Shown here one piece after another: positions 7,616 to 15,296 of a stretch of DNA of 64,000 nucleotides. Below the pieces are notes generated by a model, which saw only the letters and a list, made by a program, of their open reading frames with translations, had not been told where the DNA came from and did not search any database. Within the stretch, counting starts at the first letter, position 1; each line of letters opens with the position of its first letter. The position numbers and the translations under genes are program-made. Source of the DNA: Lachnospiraceae bacterium (GTDB lineage: Bacteria > Bacillota > Clostridia > Lachnospirales > Lachnospiraceae); the NCBI GenBank assembly GCA_902363665.1, contig CABJAW010000019.1, positions 11,720 through 75,719 of the forward strand. The letters are read 5' to 3'.

Positions 7616-10600
7616 TTACTCTTCTTTCGCCTGCTTCTGTCTCTTCACCGCTCTGAGTTTCCGGATCCTCCGTACTGCAAGCAGCACTACAAACAGAGCA
7701 AATGCCGACGGCATGATGATCAGCGCATATTTCACGCCCGGAATCTCAAATTCCAGTGAAATCTCATGCTCGCCTGCCGAAAGCGGCAGCGCCATGTACA
7801 TATAATTTGCACGCAGAAGTTCTGTCTTCTCTCCATCCACATAGGCGGTCCAGCCCTTCTGATACGGAATACTGAGCACCAGATATTTGTCCTTGTCAAG
7901 TGAAATTGTTCCACTCACCTTGTTGCCGTCCACCTTCTCATTCTCCAGCACGTTTTCGCGCAGCGCATCCGCGTATTTCGGAAGGTTGGTCATCGGCTGC
8001 GAGTACAGTTCCATTGAATCAAAGTTCACCACTGCATTCCGGTTGAATTTGATCGTGCACTTTGTAATCGCCTCTTCATGGTATCCGAGATTGAATACAT
8101 AATCTTTCTGCTTCGTACCGTAACGGTCATCATCCGGACGGAAATTGTAAACAATCGTATCACCGCCTGCCTCAAAGGTGATATTCAGCCTCGTCTCGGA
8201 TCCGTCTCCCGGCAGCACCGCATTTTTCAAAACCAGGTAGGTTTCTGATTTCGGCTGGCTCTTAAAAGTCACAGTCATCGTACGACTGTCCGGATCTTCT
8301 TTCGTCTCCCCCTCCGGCGCCTGTGTCGTAATCGAAGTGCCATCAAAATACAGGCCTTCTTCTTTCAGTTTATAGTCCAGCTGTTTATCCGTTGTCTCAA
8401 TCCCGTCCGTACCCTGCGCATCCAGATTTTCCAGCATAACCCGCTGCATCAGCACTTCCTGACGCTTCAGTGTATCATAGGATTCCAGTTCTTCTCTTGA
8501 AATTGCCTTATCATACGTATAGCCCAGCGGCATTGCATACCGATTCTCACATACTGTCGTCTTTTTCCCGTCAAGCTCGGTTTCCAGGATCGGCTCATTG
8601 CCATACGGAGGTGTCCTTGTCGGTTCATCATAGTATGCATAGTATTTTACAGCCGCAAGCTCGGTCAGGAAAGCCCGGTTGCTCAGTCCAAGCAGATGCG
8701 TTACGCTGTAGCTTGTCGCCCCCATCGCCTCGAGATACTCTGATATCACAGAATTGATCGTACTGTTAAAGACAGAAATACTGTTGTAATTCAGAATCAT
8801 CGACGAAGAAATTGTCGCATACTCCAGCTTCGCCGCCGCAGCACGGTAAAAGCTGTCATCGCCGACCTGTGCTACCGCGCGCATCGGAGAATCCTCCGCC
8901 TTGCGCTGTGCCTGTCCCGGAGTTGTATATTCATTGACGACTTTCGCTGTTCCATACAGCGTATGCGCATTCACAAAAACCATCGACACCGTCATCAAAA
9001 TCAACAGGCTCTGCTTGCCCACATAACGGAACTTCGGGAAATTCTCCTGGCAGAACAAAAGCCCGAGATACGTAAGCGCCAGACACCAGAAAGCCCGCTG
9101 TACATACTGCGTCGTCATATAATTTCCGAAAAATGCAAGATAGCCGTAAATTCCGATGACCGCCGCACAGATCATTTTTTCCCGTTTTTCCATTTTGCAC
9201 ATGTCTTTGAGACAGTCTGCCACGATGTAGGCAGCCAGCATCGAGATCATGTAACACCACCGGTTCGACACAGAGCTGAAGCCGTTCAGCACAAAGCCGG
9301 AAAGCGGAAGCATCATCATTATGAGCGCGATCACAGAAAAGATTTTCAATTCTTTTCTTCCTTTTCGTGTGAACAAAAATACCACCGCAATCAATGCGAT
9401 CGGCAGAAATCCAAGCTTCAGCCATTCGCCCGGAGAATTCGCCGTCGTCGGAAAACACAGGAAGCATCTGAGAATCCATTCCTTCGTATAATAAAACAGC
9501 GACGGAGTCTTGATAATCGTTTCACTGCTTCGGTTTGACCCTACATACAGCCCGAATGTGGTCACAAGAACAATGCATGACATTGCTACGCCGAGCAGAT
9601 AGGTGGTGCAGATCACAAGCCCCTTCTGGATAAATTTCAAAAATGTCTTTTTTTCTTTTTCCTTCTGGCAGAAAAAGCGTACCAGAAAGTAAATTCCCAT
9701 TCCGACTGTATTCATATACAGGAAATAGTAATTTGAAAACAGGGAAATTGCCACAAGAATCGTACACAGATACCAGCGTTTTCCCTGAATGATCTCCTCG
9801 ATCGCGATCAGCAGCAGCGGAAACAGGATCATCGGAATCATAAACATTGCATGCCTTGCTCCTCCGAAGAAGGAAAATCCGCAAAACACGTATACACAGC
9901 TTGCCAGAAATGTCGTCACATAGTCTTTCTTAAAATACAGACAGAAAATGGAGAACGCCACACCGGAAAGATAGAAGCGGATCAGAATCAGCAGCGTATA
10001 GGTAAACTCCACCTTATCTTTTCCGAATAACGCAAAAAGAAAATACAGCGGTTCCAGACTGTATGTAATCTCTCCGCCAAATCCAAGCCGAAAATCATAC
10101 ATCGGAAGTTCAAAATTGCCACTGAAAAGACTCTTTATGAGATTCTGAATACACTCTACAAAGTAAACTGCCTTCGGATAATACTGGGAAATTCCATCTG
10201 CACGCCACAGAAGTGTCCGCCCGTTTTTCACGAAATCAGCAAATGCCAGCAATAAAAGAAACGCAAACACAATGGTATAGATCAGGAAATAAACAGCCGT
10301 TTTATGTTTTATCTTTTTTTCGAAATAATCATTCCAACGCTCATACAGCCTTGCAAAAAACCAGAACAGAATAATCACCACATAAATTGCCGCAATCACA
10401 CAAAGTGCCGCTGCAAGCACTTTCGTCGGCGTGGCGCCAGCTAATCGTCCGGCATTTTTGCAGACAGTCAGGACCACCGCATACGCTGCAAAAACAAGTT
10501 CTACCGTATCCGTCACAAAACGCAGTCCGTAAAATCGCACTGTCAGATCGGACAGGCCTTCGCTGAGCGCGTAAATAAGGTATACCGGCAGCACGGATGC

Positions 10601-11332
10601 TGTCACACGGCACAGATCCTGCAGCGGCGTTCTGTACAGGACAAGTGAAAGCGCCGTAACTGCCGCAGACACACCTACAATTTTCCACTGAAATCCAGGC
10701 TTTTTTTCTTCCATCCACATGCCAAACAGAAAATAGGCAAAGTATGGAACCACCGGTACAGCCTGCTGTGTATCCGCCCCGAAAAATGCGGCAGTCAGCG
10801 CATACGTTTCTCCTTTGGTGCGCAAAAATACGCCAAGCAGGAGCACAAGTGCAAAAATCAGCATTCTTTTTTTATTTCCGCTCAGCTTTTTCAGGCTGTT
10901 GTAAAACACAACTGCAAGAACTGCGGCCAGTGCAAGTGCGAAAAAGATCGCGGAAACTGCCGGAATATCCATAAAAGTAATTACCTGGTTCACACAATAG
11001 GTAAACGGCAGCTTCGACACATACACTCCATACCCGACAGAAAGCACCAGAAAATAAAGATACGCACGAAGCGCCACGCGTCCCAGATATTTCTTTCCCT
11101 GCGCCTCCTCTTTGATCCGGCTGATCCCGCCAAAACAATATCCAAGCCGAAACAAAAACCCCGGCACAAAGACCAGATATAACAGCATATTGAGCTTATT
11201 TACAAGCCCCTCCTGCTGTGTCGGTTCCCCGATAAAAAGCTGCATTGCAAAATACAGAAAAAAACTGCCAAACAACAGCAGATTCATCTCATTGTCGCAT
11301 CGATTCTGCCGGACAACGGTTTCTTTTTTCAT
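7616..11332 (-). CDS. YfhO-family membrane glycosyltransferase with an extra N-terminal multi-pass domain
   Basis: 1238 residues from the start chosen here (ATG at 11332 with GAGAGG nine bases upstream). The C-terminal ~860 residues match the YfhO family: many membrane segments (GISQYYPKAVYFVECIQNLI; GGARHAMFMIPMILFPLLLI) and a large extracytoplasmic beta-rich region (GYTYDKAISREELESYD; VLSIPYQKGWTAYVDGEKTE) before a last helix and a basic tail. YfhO proteins are GT-C-type transferases using polyprenyl-phosphate sugars, supplied here by the adjacent GtrB-like enzyme. The N-terminal ~350 residues form about ten additional helices and look like a membrane acyltransferase (acyltransferase-3-like; VVPYFAYFLFGMWMEEKKPG), but the usual catalytic histidine is not recognisable. 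This fusion makes the protein longer than ordinary YfhO (roughly 850-900). Confidence 0.82.
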   Translation of the reverse strand: MKKETVVRQNRCDNEMNLLLFGSFFLYFAMQLFIGEPTQQEGLVNKLNMLLYLVFVPGFLFRLGYCFGGISRIKEEAQGKKYLGRVALRAYLYFLVLSVGYGVYVSKLPFTYCVNQVITFMDIPAVSAIFFALALAAVLAVVFYNSLKKLSGNKKRMLIFALVLLLGVFLRTKGETYALTAAFFGADTQQAVPVVPYFAYFLFGMWMEEKKPGFQWKIVGVSAAVTALSLVLYRTPLQDLCRVTASVLPVYLIYALSEGLSDLTVRFYGLRFVTDTVELVFAAYAVVLTVCKNAGRLAGATPTKVLAAALCVIAAIYVVIILFWFFARLYERWNDYFEKKIKHKTAVYFLIYTIVFAFLLLLAFADFVKNGRTLLWRADGISQYYPKAVYFVECIQNLIKSLFSGNFELPMYDFRLGFGGEITYSLEPLYFLFALFGKDKVEFTYTLLILIRFYLSGVAFSIFCLYFKKDYVTTFLASCVYVFCGFSFFGGARHAMFMIPMILFPLLLIAIEEIIQGKRWYLCTILVAISLFSNYYFLYMNTVGMGIYFLVRFFCQKEKEKKTFLKFIQKGLVICTTYLLGVAMSCIVLVTTFGLYVGSNRSSETIIKTPSLFYYTKEWILRCFLCFPTTANSPGEWLKLGFLPIALIAVVFLFTRKGRKELKIFSVIALIMMMLPLSGFVLNGFSSVSNRWCYMISMLAAYIVADCLKDMCKMEKREKMICAAVIGIYGYLAFFGNYMTTQYVQRAFWCLALTYLGLLFCQENFPKFRYVGKQSLLILMTVSMVFVNAHTLYGTAKVVNEYTTPGQAQRKAEDSPMRAVAQVGDDSFYRAAAAKLEYATISSSMILNYNSISVFNSTINSVISEYLEAMGATSYSVTHLLGLSNRAFLTELAAVKYYAYYDEPTRTPPYGNEPILETELDGKKTTVCENRYAMPLGYTYDKAISREELESYDTLKRQEVLMQRVMLENLDAQGTDGIETTDKQLDYKLKEEGLYFDGTSITTQAPEGETKEDPDSRTMTVTFKSQPKSETYLVLKNAVLPGDGSETRLNITFEAGGDTIVYNFRPDDDRYGTKQKDYVFNLGYHEEAITKCTIKFNRNAVVNFDSMELYSQPMTNLPKYADALRENVLENEKVDGNKVSGTISLDKDKYLVLSIPYQKGWTAYVDGEKTELLRANYMYMALPLSAGEHEISLEFEIPGVKYALIIMPSAFALFVVLLAVRRIRKLRAVKRQKQAKEE

Positions 11333-11367
11333 AGGTACAAACCTCTCTGTTATAAATTGATTTTTCT

Positions 11368-11432
11368 GTCCAGAGCCAGATAAAATTTCATAAAATATCA
11401 GTAAAACTTTTAAGGCTGGTTCTGAACGATAC
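11368..11432. repeat. Family A element, short degenerate copy
   Basis: About 65 bases bounded by CTGTCCAGAGCCAG and CTGGTTCTGAACGA, imperfect versions of the family A ends, with AAAATTTCATAAAA shared with the copy at 55776. The central part is missing. It lies just upstream of the YfhO gene start. Confidence 0.6.
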
Positions 11433-11462
11433 ATTAGTGTCACGTTTTCATGGCAACATAAC

Positions 11463-11496
11463 AGAATGATGCCAGTTTCTACTCTGGCATCATTCT
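11463..11496 (-). terminator. Hairpin, possible terminator after the PAP2 gene
   Basis: AGAATGATGCCAG pairs perfectly with CTGGCATCATTCT around an 8-base loop. The minus-strand T-tract after it is poor (TGTTATGTT), so termination is uncertain; it is well placed to separate the PAP2 and YfhO transcripts. Confidence 0.5.
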
Positions 11497-11540
11497 ATCA
11501 AATATTTGCTGTTTTGTACAGACGACAGGGTAATTTTAAC

Positions 11541-11618
11541 CGAGTAGCGAAGCGGATTGCGAATATCCGCTTTGACCCTGAGCAGCGAAGCGGGGCGCAA
11601 ATATCCACTTTGACCCGC
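11541..11618. repeat. Family B palindrome, tandem pair
   Basis: Two adjacent units, GAGTAGCGAAGCGGATTGCG with AATATCCGCTTTGAC, then AGCAGCGAAGCGGGGCGC with AAATATCCACTTTGAC, each the reverse complement of the unit at 5080. The second copy has diverged. They end directly at the PAP2 stop codon. Confidence 0.75.
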
Positions 11619-11619
11619 A

Positions 11620-12171
11620 TCAAACTTTCCTGAAATGTTTTACCGCCGCATCCGTCAGAAATGCTGCTGCCAGTCCGCAAAGTGTACCGCTAAGTGCGCC
11701 GCAGATCACATCCGACGGGTAGTGGATTCCAATGTACAGTCTGGACAGCGCCATGCACACTGCCCCAATCAGGACAATCCATCGCCATTTGCTCCCCTTC
11801 TGTGTCTTACAGATGGCTGCAGCAGCCGCAAATGCACTCGCCGAATGGCCGGACGGAAATGAAAAATCGGTCGCTTTTTTCGTTAAAAGCTTCAATCCAT
11901 CGATCATCTCATACGGTCTTGTTCGTGCGACAAGCTTCTTTAAAATTGCATTGTTAATGATCAGCGACAGCACAAGCGCAACAAGTCCAGCCACGCCTGC
12001 CTGTCTCGTCTTCTTAAAACACAGCAGAAAAAGGCACAGCACAATCCAGATAAAACCAAGCCCGCCAAGCTTTGTTATCATCTTTACGATCGGCGTCAGC
12101 CATTCTGCCCTTACGTGATCCTGAATCCAGAGCAGGATATTTCCATCTAATGTAAGTAACTGTTCGATCAT
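11620..12171 (-). CDS. PAP2-family membrane phosphatase
   Basis: 183 residues with the three-part PAP2 active site: KKLVARTRPYE, FSFPSGHSASAFAA and SRLYIGIHYPSDV, giving the conserved Lys/Arg, His and His/Asp residues, with helices in between. Family members remove phosphate from lipid phosphates such as undecaprenyl pyrophosphate or phosphatidic acid at the membrane. GGGAGG lies five bases before the ATG at 12171; upstream in-frame codons lack a site. Recycling undecaprenyl pyrophosphate (BcrC-like) would suit the glycan genes next door but the family alone does not settle the substrate. Confidence 0.85.
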   Translation of the reverse strand: MIEQLLTLDGNILLWIQDHVRAEWLTPIVKMITKLGGLGFIWIVLCLFLLCFKKTRQAGVAGLVALVLSLIINNAILKKLVARTRPYEMIDGLKLLTKKATDFSFPSGHSASAFAAAAAICKTQKGSKWRWIVLIGAVCMALSRLYIGIHYPSDVICGALSGTLCGLAAAFLTDAAVKHFRKV

Positions 12172-12403
12172 AGTTTCCTCCCAACATACATGAATCATAC
12201 GGATGTAAAGCAGCCATTCGCAATCCGCTGTCTTTCCATTATAAAGCGAAGCACCAAACCATGCAAGCACAGATTTTCACTTGTCTTTGCATCCACCCGT
12301 CGTAATTTACCGAGTCAGGCAAGGTTGCGCGGAGCAATAAGCAGTGTGGGGATACCTGAGTGTATCAGAAGGGGTGTAAACTCCATATCAGATTACATAA
12401 AAA

Positions 12404-12431
12404 TATCTCAGGAGCATCAGCTCCTGAGATA
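12404..12431 (-). terminator. Terminator of the tRNA-Gly transcript
   Basis: TATCTCAGGAGC pairs with GCTCCTGAGATA, four-base loop, followed on the minus strand by TTTTT. It begins eight bases beyond the 3' end of the second tRNA-Gly. Confidence 0.8.
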
Positions 12432-12438
12432 AAAAAAG

Positions 12439-12511
12439 AGCGACAGACGGGACTCGAACCCGCGACCTCCACCTTGGCAAGGTGGCGTACTACCAACTGT
12501 ACTACTATCGC
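12439..12511 (-). tRNA. tRNA-Gly (GCC), distal copy
   Basis: 73-base cloverleaf: acceptor GCGATAG pairs with CTGTCGC, anticodon loop CTTGCCAAG gives GCC, T-arm GTTCGAGTC. CCA is not encoded. Identical in sequence to the copy at 12569-12641 and on the same transcript. The 57-base spacer between them contains a small hairpin (AAAATCTG/CAGATTTT, 12543-12564). Confidence 0.96.
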
Positions 12512-12568
12512 ATTTTCCGGTCTGACCGGCACTATTTAATTCAAAAATCTGAAATTCAGATTTTCAAG

Positions 12569-12641
12569 AGCGACAGACGGGACTCGAACCCGCGACCTCC
12601 ACCTTGGCAAGGTGGCGTACTACCAACTGTACTACTATCGC
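12569..12641 (-). tRNA. tRNA-Gly (GCC), proximal copy
   Basis: Same 73-base sequence as the neighbouring copy, anticodon GCC. It is transcribed first, from the strong promoter at 12695-12723. Confidence 0.96.
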
Positions 12642-12694
12642 ATTTCTTTGTTTCTTTTGTGTTCCGTATTTCTGTGTCGCTCGGAACAGTTAGT

Positions 12695-12723
12695 AATATA
12701 CTATATCTCTTTCGAAATGTCAA
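12695..12723 (-). promoter_or_regulatory. tRNA-Gly promoter
   Basis: Minus strand TTGACA, 17 bases, TATATT; a perfect -35 and a near-perfect -10, as usual for stable RNA genes. Confidence 0.85.
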
Positions 12724-12834
12724 CACCTTTTTTCAATTTTTTTATTTTTTCTTGTTTTTTTGTTTTTTTCTATTTTTTGAATTAATTCAATTATTTCTTC
12801 ATTCAAAAAAATTTGAAATTTTATAAAAAAGGGG

Positions 12835-12863
12835 TTGACATTATGGAAGGCATCGCATATAAT
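12835..12863 (+). promoter_or_regulatory. tRNA-Glu promoter, perfect consensus
   Basis: TTGACA, exactly 17 bases, TATAAT. The tRNA begins 18 bases after the -10. The 12724-12834 stretch upstream is very AT-rich, with long T and A tracts that may act as an UP element for both divergent tRNA promoters. Confidence 0.9.
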
Positions 12864-12880
12864 GCAGATATAGCAAATAC

Positions 12881-12952
12881 GGTTCGTTGGTCAAGCGGTT
12901 AAGACGCCGCCCTCTCACGGCGGAAACACGAGTTCGATTCTCGTACGGACTG
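12881..12952 (+). tRNA. tRNA-Glu (CTC)
   Basis: 72-base cloverleaf: acceptor GGTTCGT with ACGGACT (one G-T end pair), D-arm TTGGTCAAGCGGTTAAGAC, anticodon stem CCGCC/GGCGG with loop CTCTCAC giving CTC, T-arm ACGAGTTCGATTCTCGT. CCA not encoded. It reads GAG; a tRNA-Glu(TTC) must exist elsewhere. Confidence 0.94.
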
Positions 12953-12955
12953 TAC

Positions 12956-12990
12956 AAAAAGCTTACTGCATGCAGTAAGCTTTTTTCTTT
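12956..12990 (+). terminator. Terminator of tRNA-Glu
   Basis: Perfect palindrome AAAAAGCTTACTGCA / TGCAGTAAGCTTTTT followed by further T residues, four bases after the tRNA. Confidence 0.92.
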
Positions 12991-13065
12991 ACTTTTTTTC
13001 CTTTTTTCGCTATACTGGTGATGCTTTATTTCACCGTAAAAGAGTCTGTAAAAAGGAGTCTCTAA

Positions 13066-13938
13066 ATGAAAACAATTGATCTGCATGTCCACTCTACCGC
13101 TTCGGACGGCACTGTATCCCCGGCTGATCTGGTGGCCATGGCTGCGGCACTTCCGCTCTGTGCGTTTGCACTTACTGACCACGATACTACCGATGGCATC
13201 GACAAAGCACGCAAGGCTGCGCTTTCGGTTCCCGGTGCCCCTGAGGTCATCCCCGGAATCGAACTTTCAACCGACTTTTTCGGAACTGACATCCATATTG
13301 TCGGGCTTGATCTTTCCTATCAAGATCCTGCGTTTCAATCATTTCTTGCCTCTCTGCGGCAAAATCGCCTTGAAAAAAACCAGACCATGATCGACCGGAT
13401 GAAACATGACGGCATTCCGATTTCCTATGAACAGATGACATCCGCCTTTGGAGAACAAGTCTGGACACGGGCACACTTTGCCAGATATCTCCTTTCGCTT
13501 GGTCTTGTCTCCAGCATCCCTGAGGCATTTGACCGCTATATCGGAGATCACTGCCCCTACTATGTTGCAGGCAAAAAAATCTCTTCTTCTGAAGCGGTTT
13601 CTGTCATCCGACGCTTTGGCGGTATCCCAGTTCTTGCCCATCCCCTTCAGTACCATTTCAATGATACAAAACTGCGCACTCTGATCCATGATCTGAAGTC
13701 CGCCGGACTGATCGGCATGGAAGTTTACTATTCTTCCTATACGCTTCCGCAGGAACAGTATCTGTGCTTACTCGCCGAAGAATTTTCCCTGCTTCCAGGC
13801 GGAGGCTCTGATTTTCACGGTGATAACAAACCGGAAATCCATCTTGGCACCGGCACTGGGACGCTTGCGATCCCGCCAGAAATTCTGCAGCAGCTGCGCC
13901 GGGCAAATTCTTCCGGTCTGAATGTAAAACAAGCATAA
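13066..13938 (+). CDS. PHP-domain metal-dependent phosphoesterase
   Basis: 290 residues carrying the PHP motifs in order: DLHVHSTASDG at the N-terminus, LTDHDTTDG, the GIELST glutamate, VLAHPLQYH and GGGSDFHGDNKP near the C-terminus, together supplying the His/Asp/Glu metal ligands. It resembles the YciV/RNase AM group of stand-alone PHP proteins (3',5'-nucleotide bisphosphate or 5'-3' exoribonuclease activity in characterised members). AAAGGAG lies nine bases before the ATG. The next small gene and the HAD phosphatase follow on the same strand and probably share its transcript. Cytoplasmic; substrate unproven. Confidence 0.88.
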   Translation: MKTIDLHVHSTASDGTVSPADLVAMAAALPLCAFALTDHDTTDGIDKARKAALSVPGAPEVIPGIELSTDFFGTDIHIVGLDLSYQDPAFQSFLASLRQNRLEKNQTMIDRMKHDGIPISYEQMTSAFGEQVWTRAHFARYLLSLGLVSSIPEAFDRYIGDHCPYYVAGKKISSSEAVSVIRRFGGIPVLAHPLQYHFNDTKLRTLIHDLKSAGLIGMEVYYSSYTLPQEQYLCLLAEEFSLLPGGGSDFHGDNKPEIHLGTGTGTLAIPPEILQQLRRANSSGLNVKQA

Positions 13939-14031
13939 GCATTCCGTCTGCCGTATCGTGCTTCGCACACGTCAAAGCGGTTGTTTCAGACCCATTTGCT
14001 GCCCGTAAAAAATGAAAGGAGCTTTGAACTT

Positions 14032-14241
14032 ATGACTTTTCGCGAACGCTTTATGAATCATGAAGCTGAATTTGATGAAATCTTTGATCTCACAGACAAA
14101 TGGAATTTCAGTGATGAGACCTGCACACTTCGAGAATTTCTCGGATTGAATGCCGAGGAAGAAGACATCTGGATCAGTGAGAGCGATGATGCCCTGGAAC
14201 AGTTTATGGAACAGGAGCGTCAGACACAGAAAAACCATTAA
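14032..14241 (+). CDS. Small acidic protein, unknown function
   Basis: 69 residues, strongly acidic (LNAEEEDIWISESDDALEQF) with no membrane segment or signal peptide. The start at 14032 has AAAGGAG ten bases upstream; a TTG at 13981 in frame lacks one. It lies between the PHP and HAD genes with 93- and 26-base gaps, so it is probably cotranscribed with them. No family recognised. The good ribosome site and position within a same-strand run argue that it is real. Confidence 0.65.
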   Translation: MTFRERFMNHEAEFDEIFDLTDKWNFSDETCTLREFLGLNAEEEDIWISESDDALEQFMEQERQTQKNH

Positions 14242-14267
14242 AGCAAATCAGAGGAGGCATTTTTCCT

Positions 14268-15074
14268 ATGAACTCAAAAATCTTTTTTACTGACCTTGAC
14301 GGTACTCTGTTAAATGACAGAAAGGAAATCACACCTGGAAACCGAGCTGCTATTTCCGAAGCCCTCTCGGCAGGCCACAAAATCGTTATCGCTACCGGAC
14401 GCCCACTTGCAAGCGCCCGCATTCAGGCAGAACGCCTCGGATTGACCGGAGAGGGCTGTTATGCCATCACCTACAACGGCGGTTTGATCTATGACAGCTT
14501 TCATCAGAACGTGCTCCTCGGTACGCCGGTGCCAAAAGAACTGCTCGCTCCGATCTTTACACGCTCTCATGCAATGGGAATCCATATCCATACTTACTCC
14601 TCCACACACATTCTGTCAGAATATGAAACGCCTGAGCTGCGTGAATATGCTGCTACGACACTGCTTCCATGGACGATCGTTCCTTCCATTGAAGAAGTCC
14701 GTGATTTTATTCCTTACAAAATTCTGGCTATCTCCAGCCCAGAGAAGCTGCTCGCTCTTCAGAAGGAGCTTCAGACACATTATTCCGGTATTCTGGAAAG
14801 CTTTTTCTCCTGCGATGTTCTGCTTGAGATTGTTCCTGCCGGTGTTTCCAAGGGATTTGCAGTAAAATGGATGTGCGATTACCTTGGAATCCCGCTTGCC
14901 AACTCCGTTGCAGCTGGTGATGCCCAAAATGATATTCCTATGCTGGAGGCCGCACACATCGGTGCCGTCATGGCAAACGCGCTTCCCGAAATTGCCGCTC
15001 ACGGAAACTACGTCACAACCGCTGACAACAATCACGACGGAGTTGCAGAGATTATACGGAAGTTTATTTTGTAA
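14268..15074 (+). CDS. Cof-type HAD hydrolase (sugar-phosphate/FMN phosphatase class)
   Basis: 268 residues of the HAD Cof/IIB group. Motif I FFTDLDGTLLND, motif II VIATGRPLAS, the conserved lysine region PAGVSKGFAVKW and motif IV AAGDAQNDIPMLEAA are all present, with the C2 cap between motifs II and III. These cytoplasmic enzymes dephosphorylate sugar phosphates, FMN or pyridoxal phosphate; the cap, not the core, decides, and the substrate cannot be read here. GAGGAGG precedes the ATG. A second Cof-type gene lies at 54133-54921. Confidence 0.9.
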   Translation: MNSKIFFTDLDGTLLNDRKEITPGNRAAISEALSAGHKIVIATGRPLASARIQAERLGLTGEGCYAITYNGGLIYDSFHQNVLLGTPVPKELLAPIFTRSHAMGIHIHTYSSTHILSEYETPELREYAATTLLPWTIVPSIEEVRDFIPYKILAISSPEKLLALQKELQTHYSGILESFFSCDVLLEIVPAGVSKGFAVKWMCDYLGIPLANSVAAGDAQNDIPMLEAAHIGAVMANALPEIAAHGNYVTTADNNHDGVAEIIRKFIL

Positions 15075-15090
15075 CTTACCTCACGATCTG

Positions 15091-15170
15091 TGAAAACGGA
15101 TCTTCGCAACCCGCTTCGCTGTCTGCAGAATCATAAAGATTCCTCCGCAGGGGGCTTGCCTGATTCGGCA
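15091..15170. repeat. Family B/C composite intergenic repeat
   Basis: GTGAAAACGGATCTTCGCAA with CCCGCTTCGCTGTCTGCAGA is a diverged family B unit, followed by CATAAAGATTCCTCCGCAGG (family C-like) and GGGCTTGCCTGATTCGGC, a segment also seen near 38922 (reverse) and 52614. Confidence 0.6.
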
Positions 15171-15176
15171 AAAAAC

Positions 15177-15232
15177 AGAGGCAGAAGAACGCTGGAATTT
15201 TTCCCCGGTTCTTCTGCCTCTCTTCTTTTTTG
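15177..15232. terminator. Terminator between the HAD and surface-protein genes
   Basis: AGAGGCAGAAGAAC pairs with GTTCTTCTGCCTCT around a 17-base loop; TCTTCTTTTTT follows on the plus strand. It lies between two convergent genes. Confidence 0.85.
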
Positions 15233-15296
15233 TACTCTTCAGACCTGATAACTCAACGTTCTTTCTTTCAGTATCAAAGAGCTTTTTCTTCTTCGG

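Noticed and set aside
12439..12641. Two tRNA-Gly copies as attachment-site duplication by an element
   Set aside because: The spacer is only 57 bases, both copies are complete and share one promoter and terminator; simple tandem duplication explains them.
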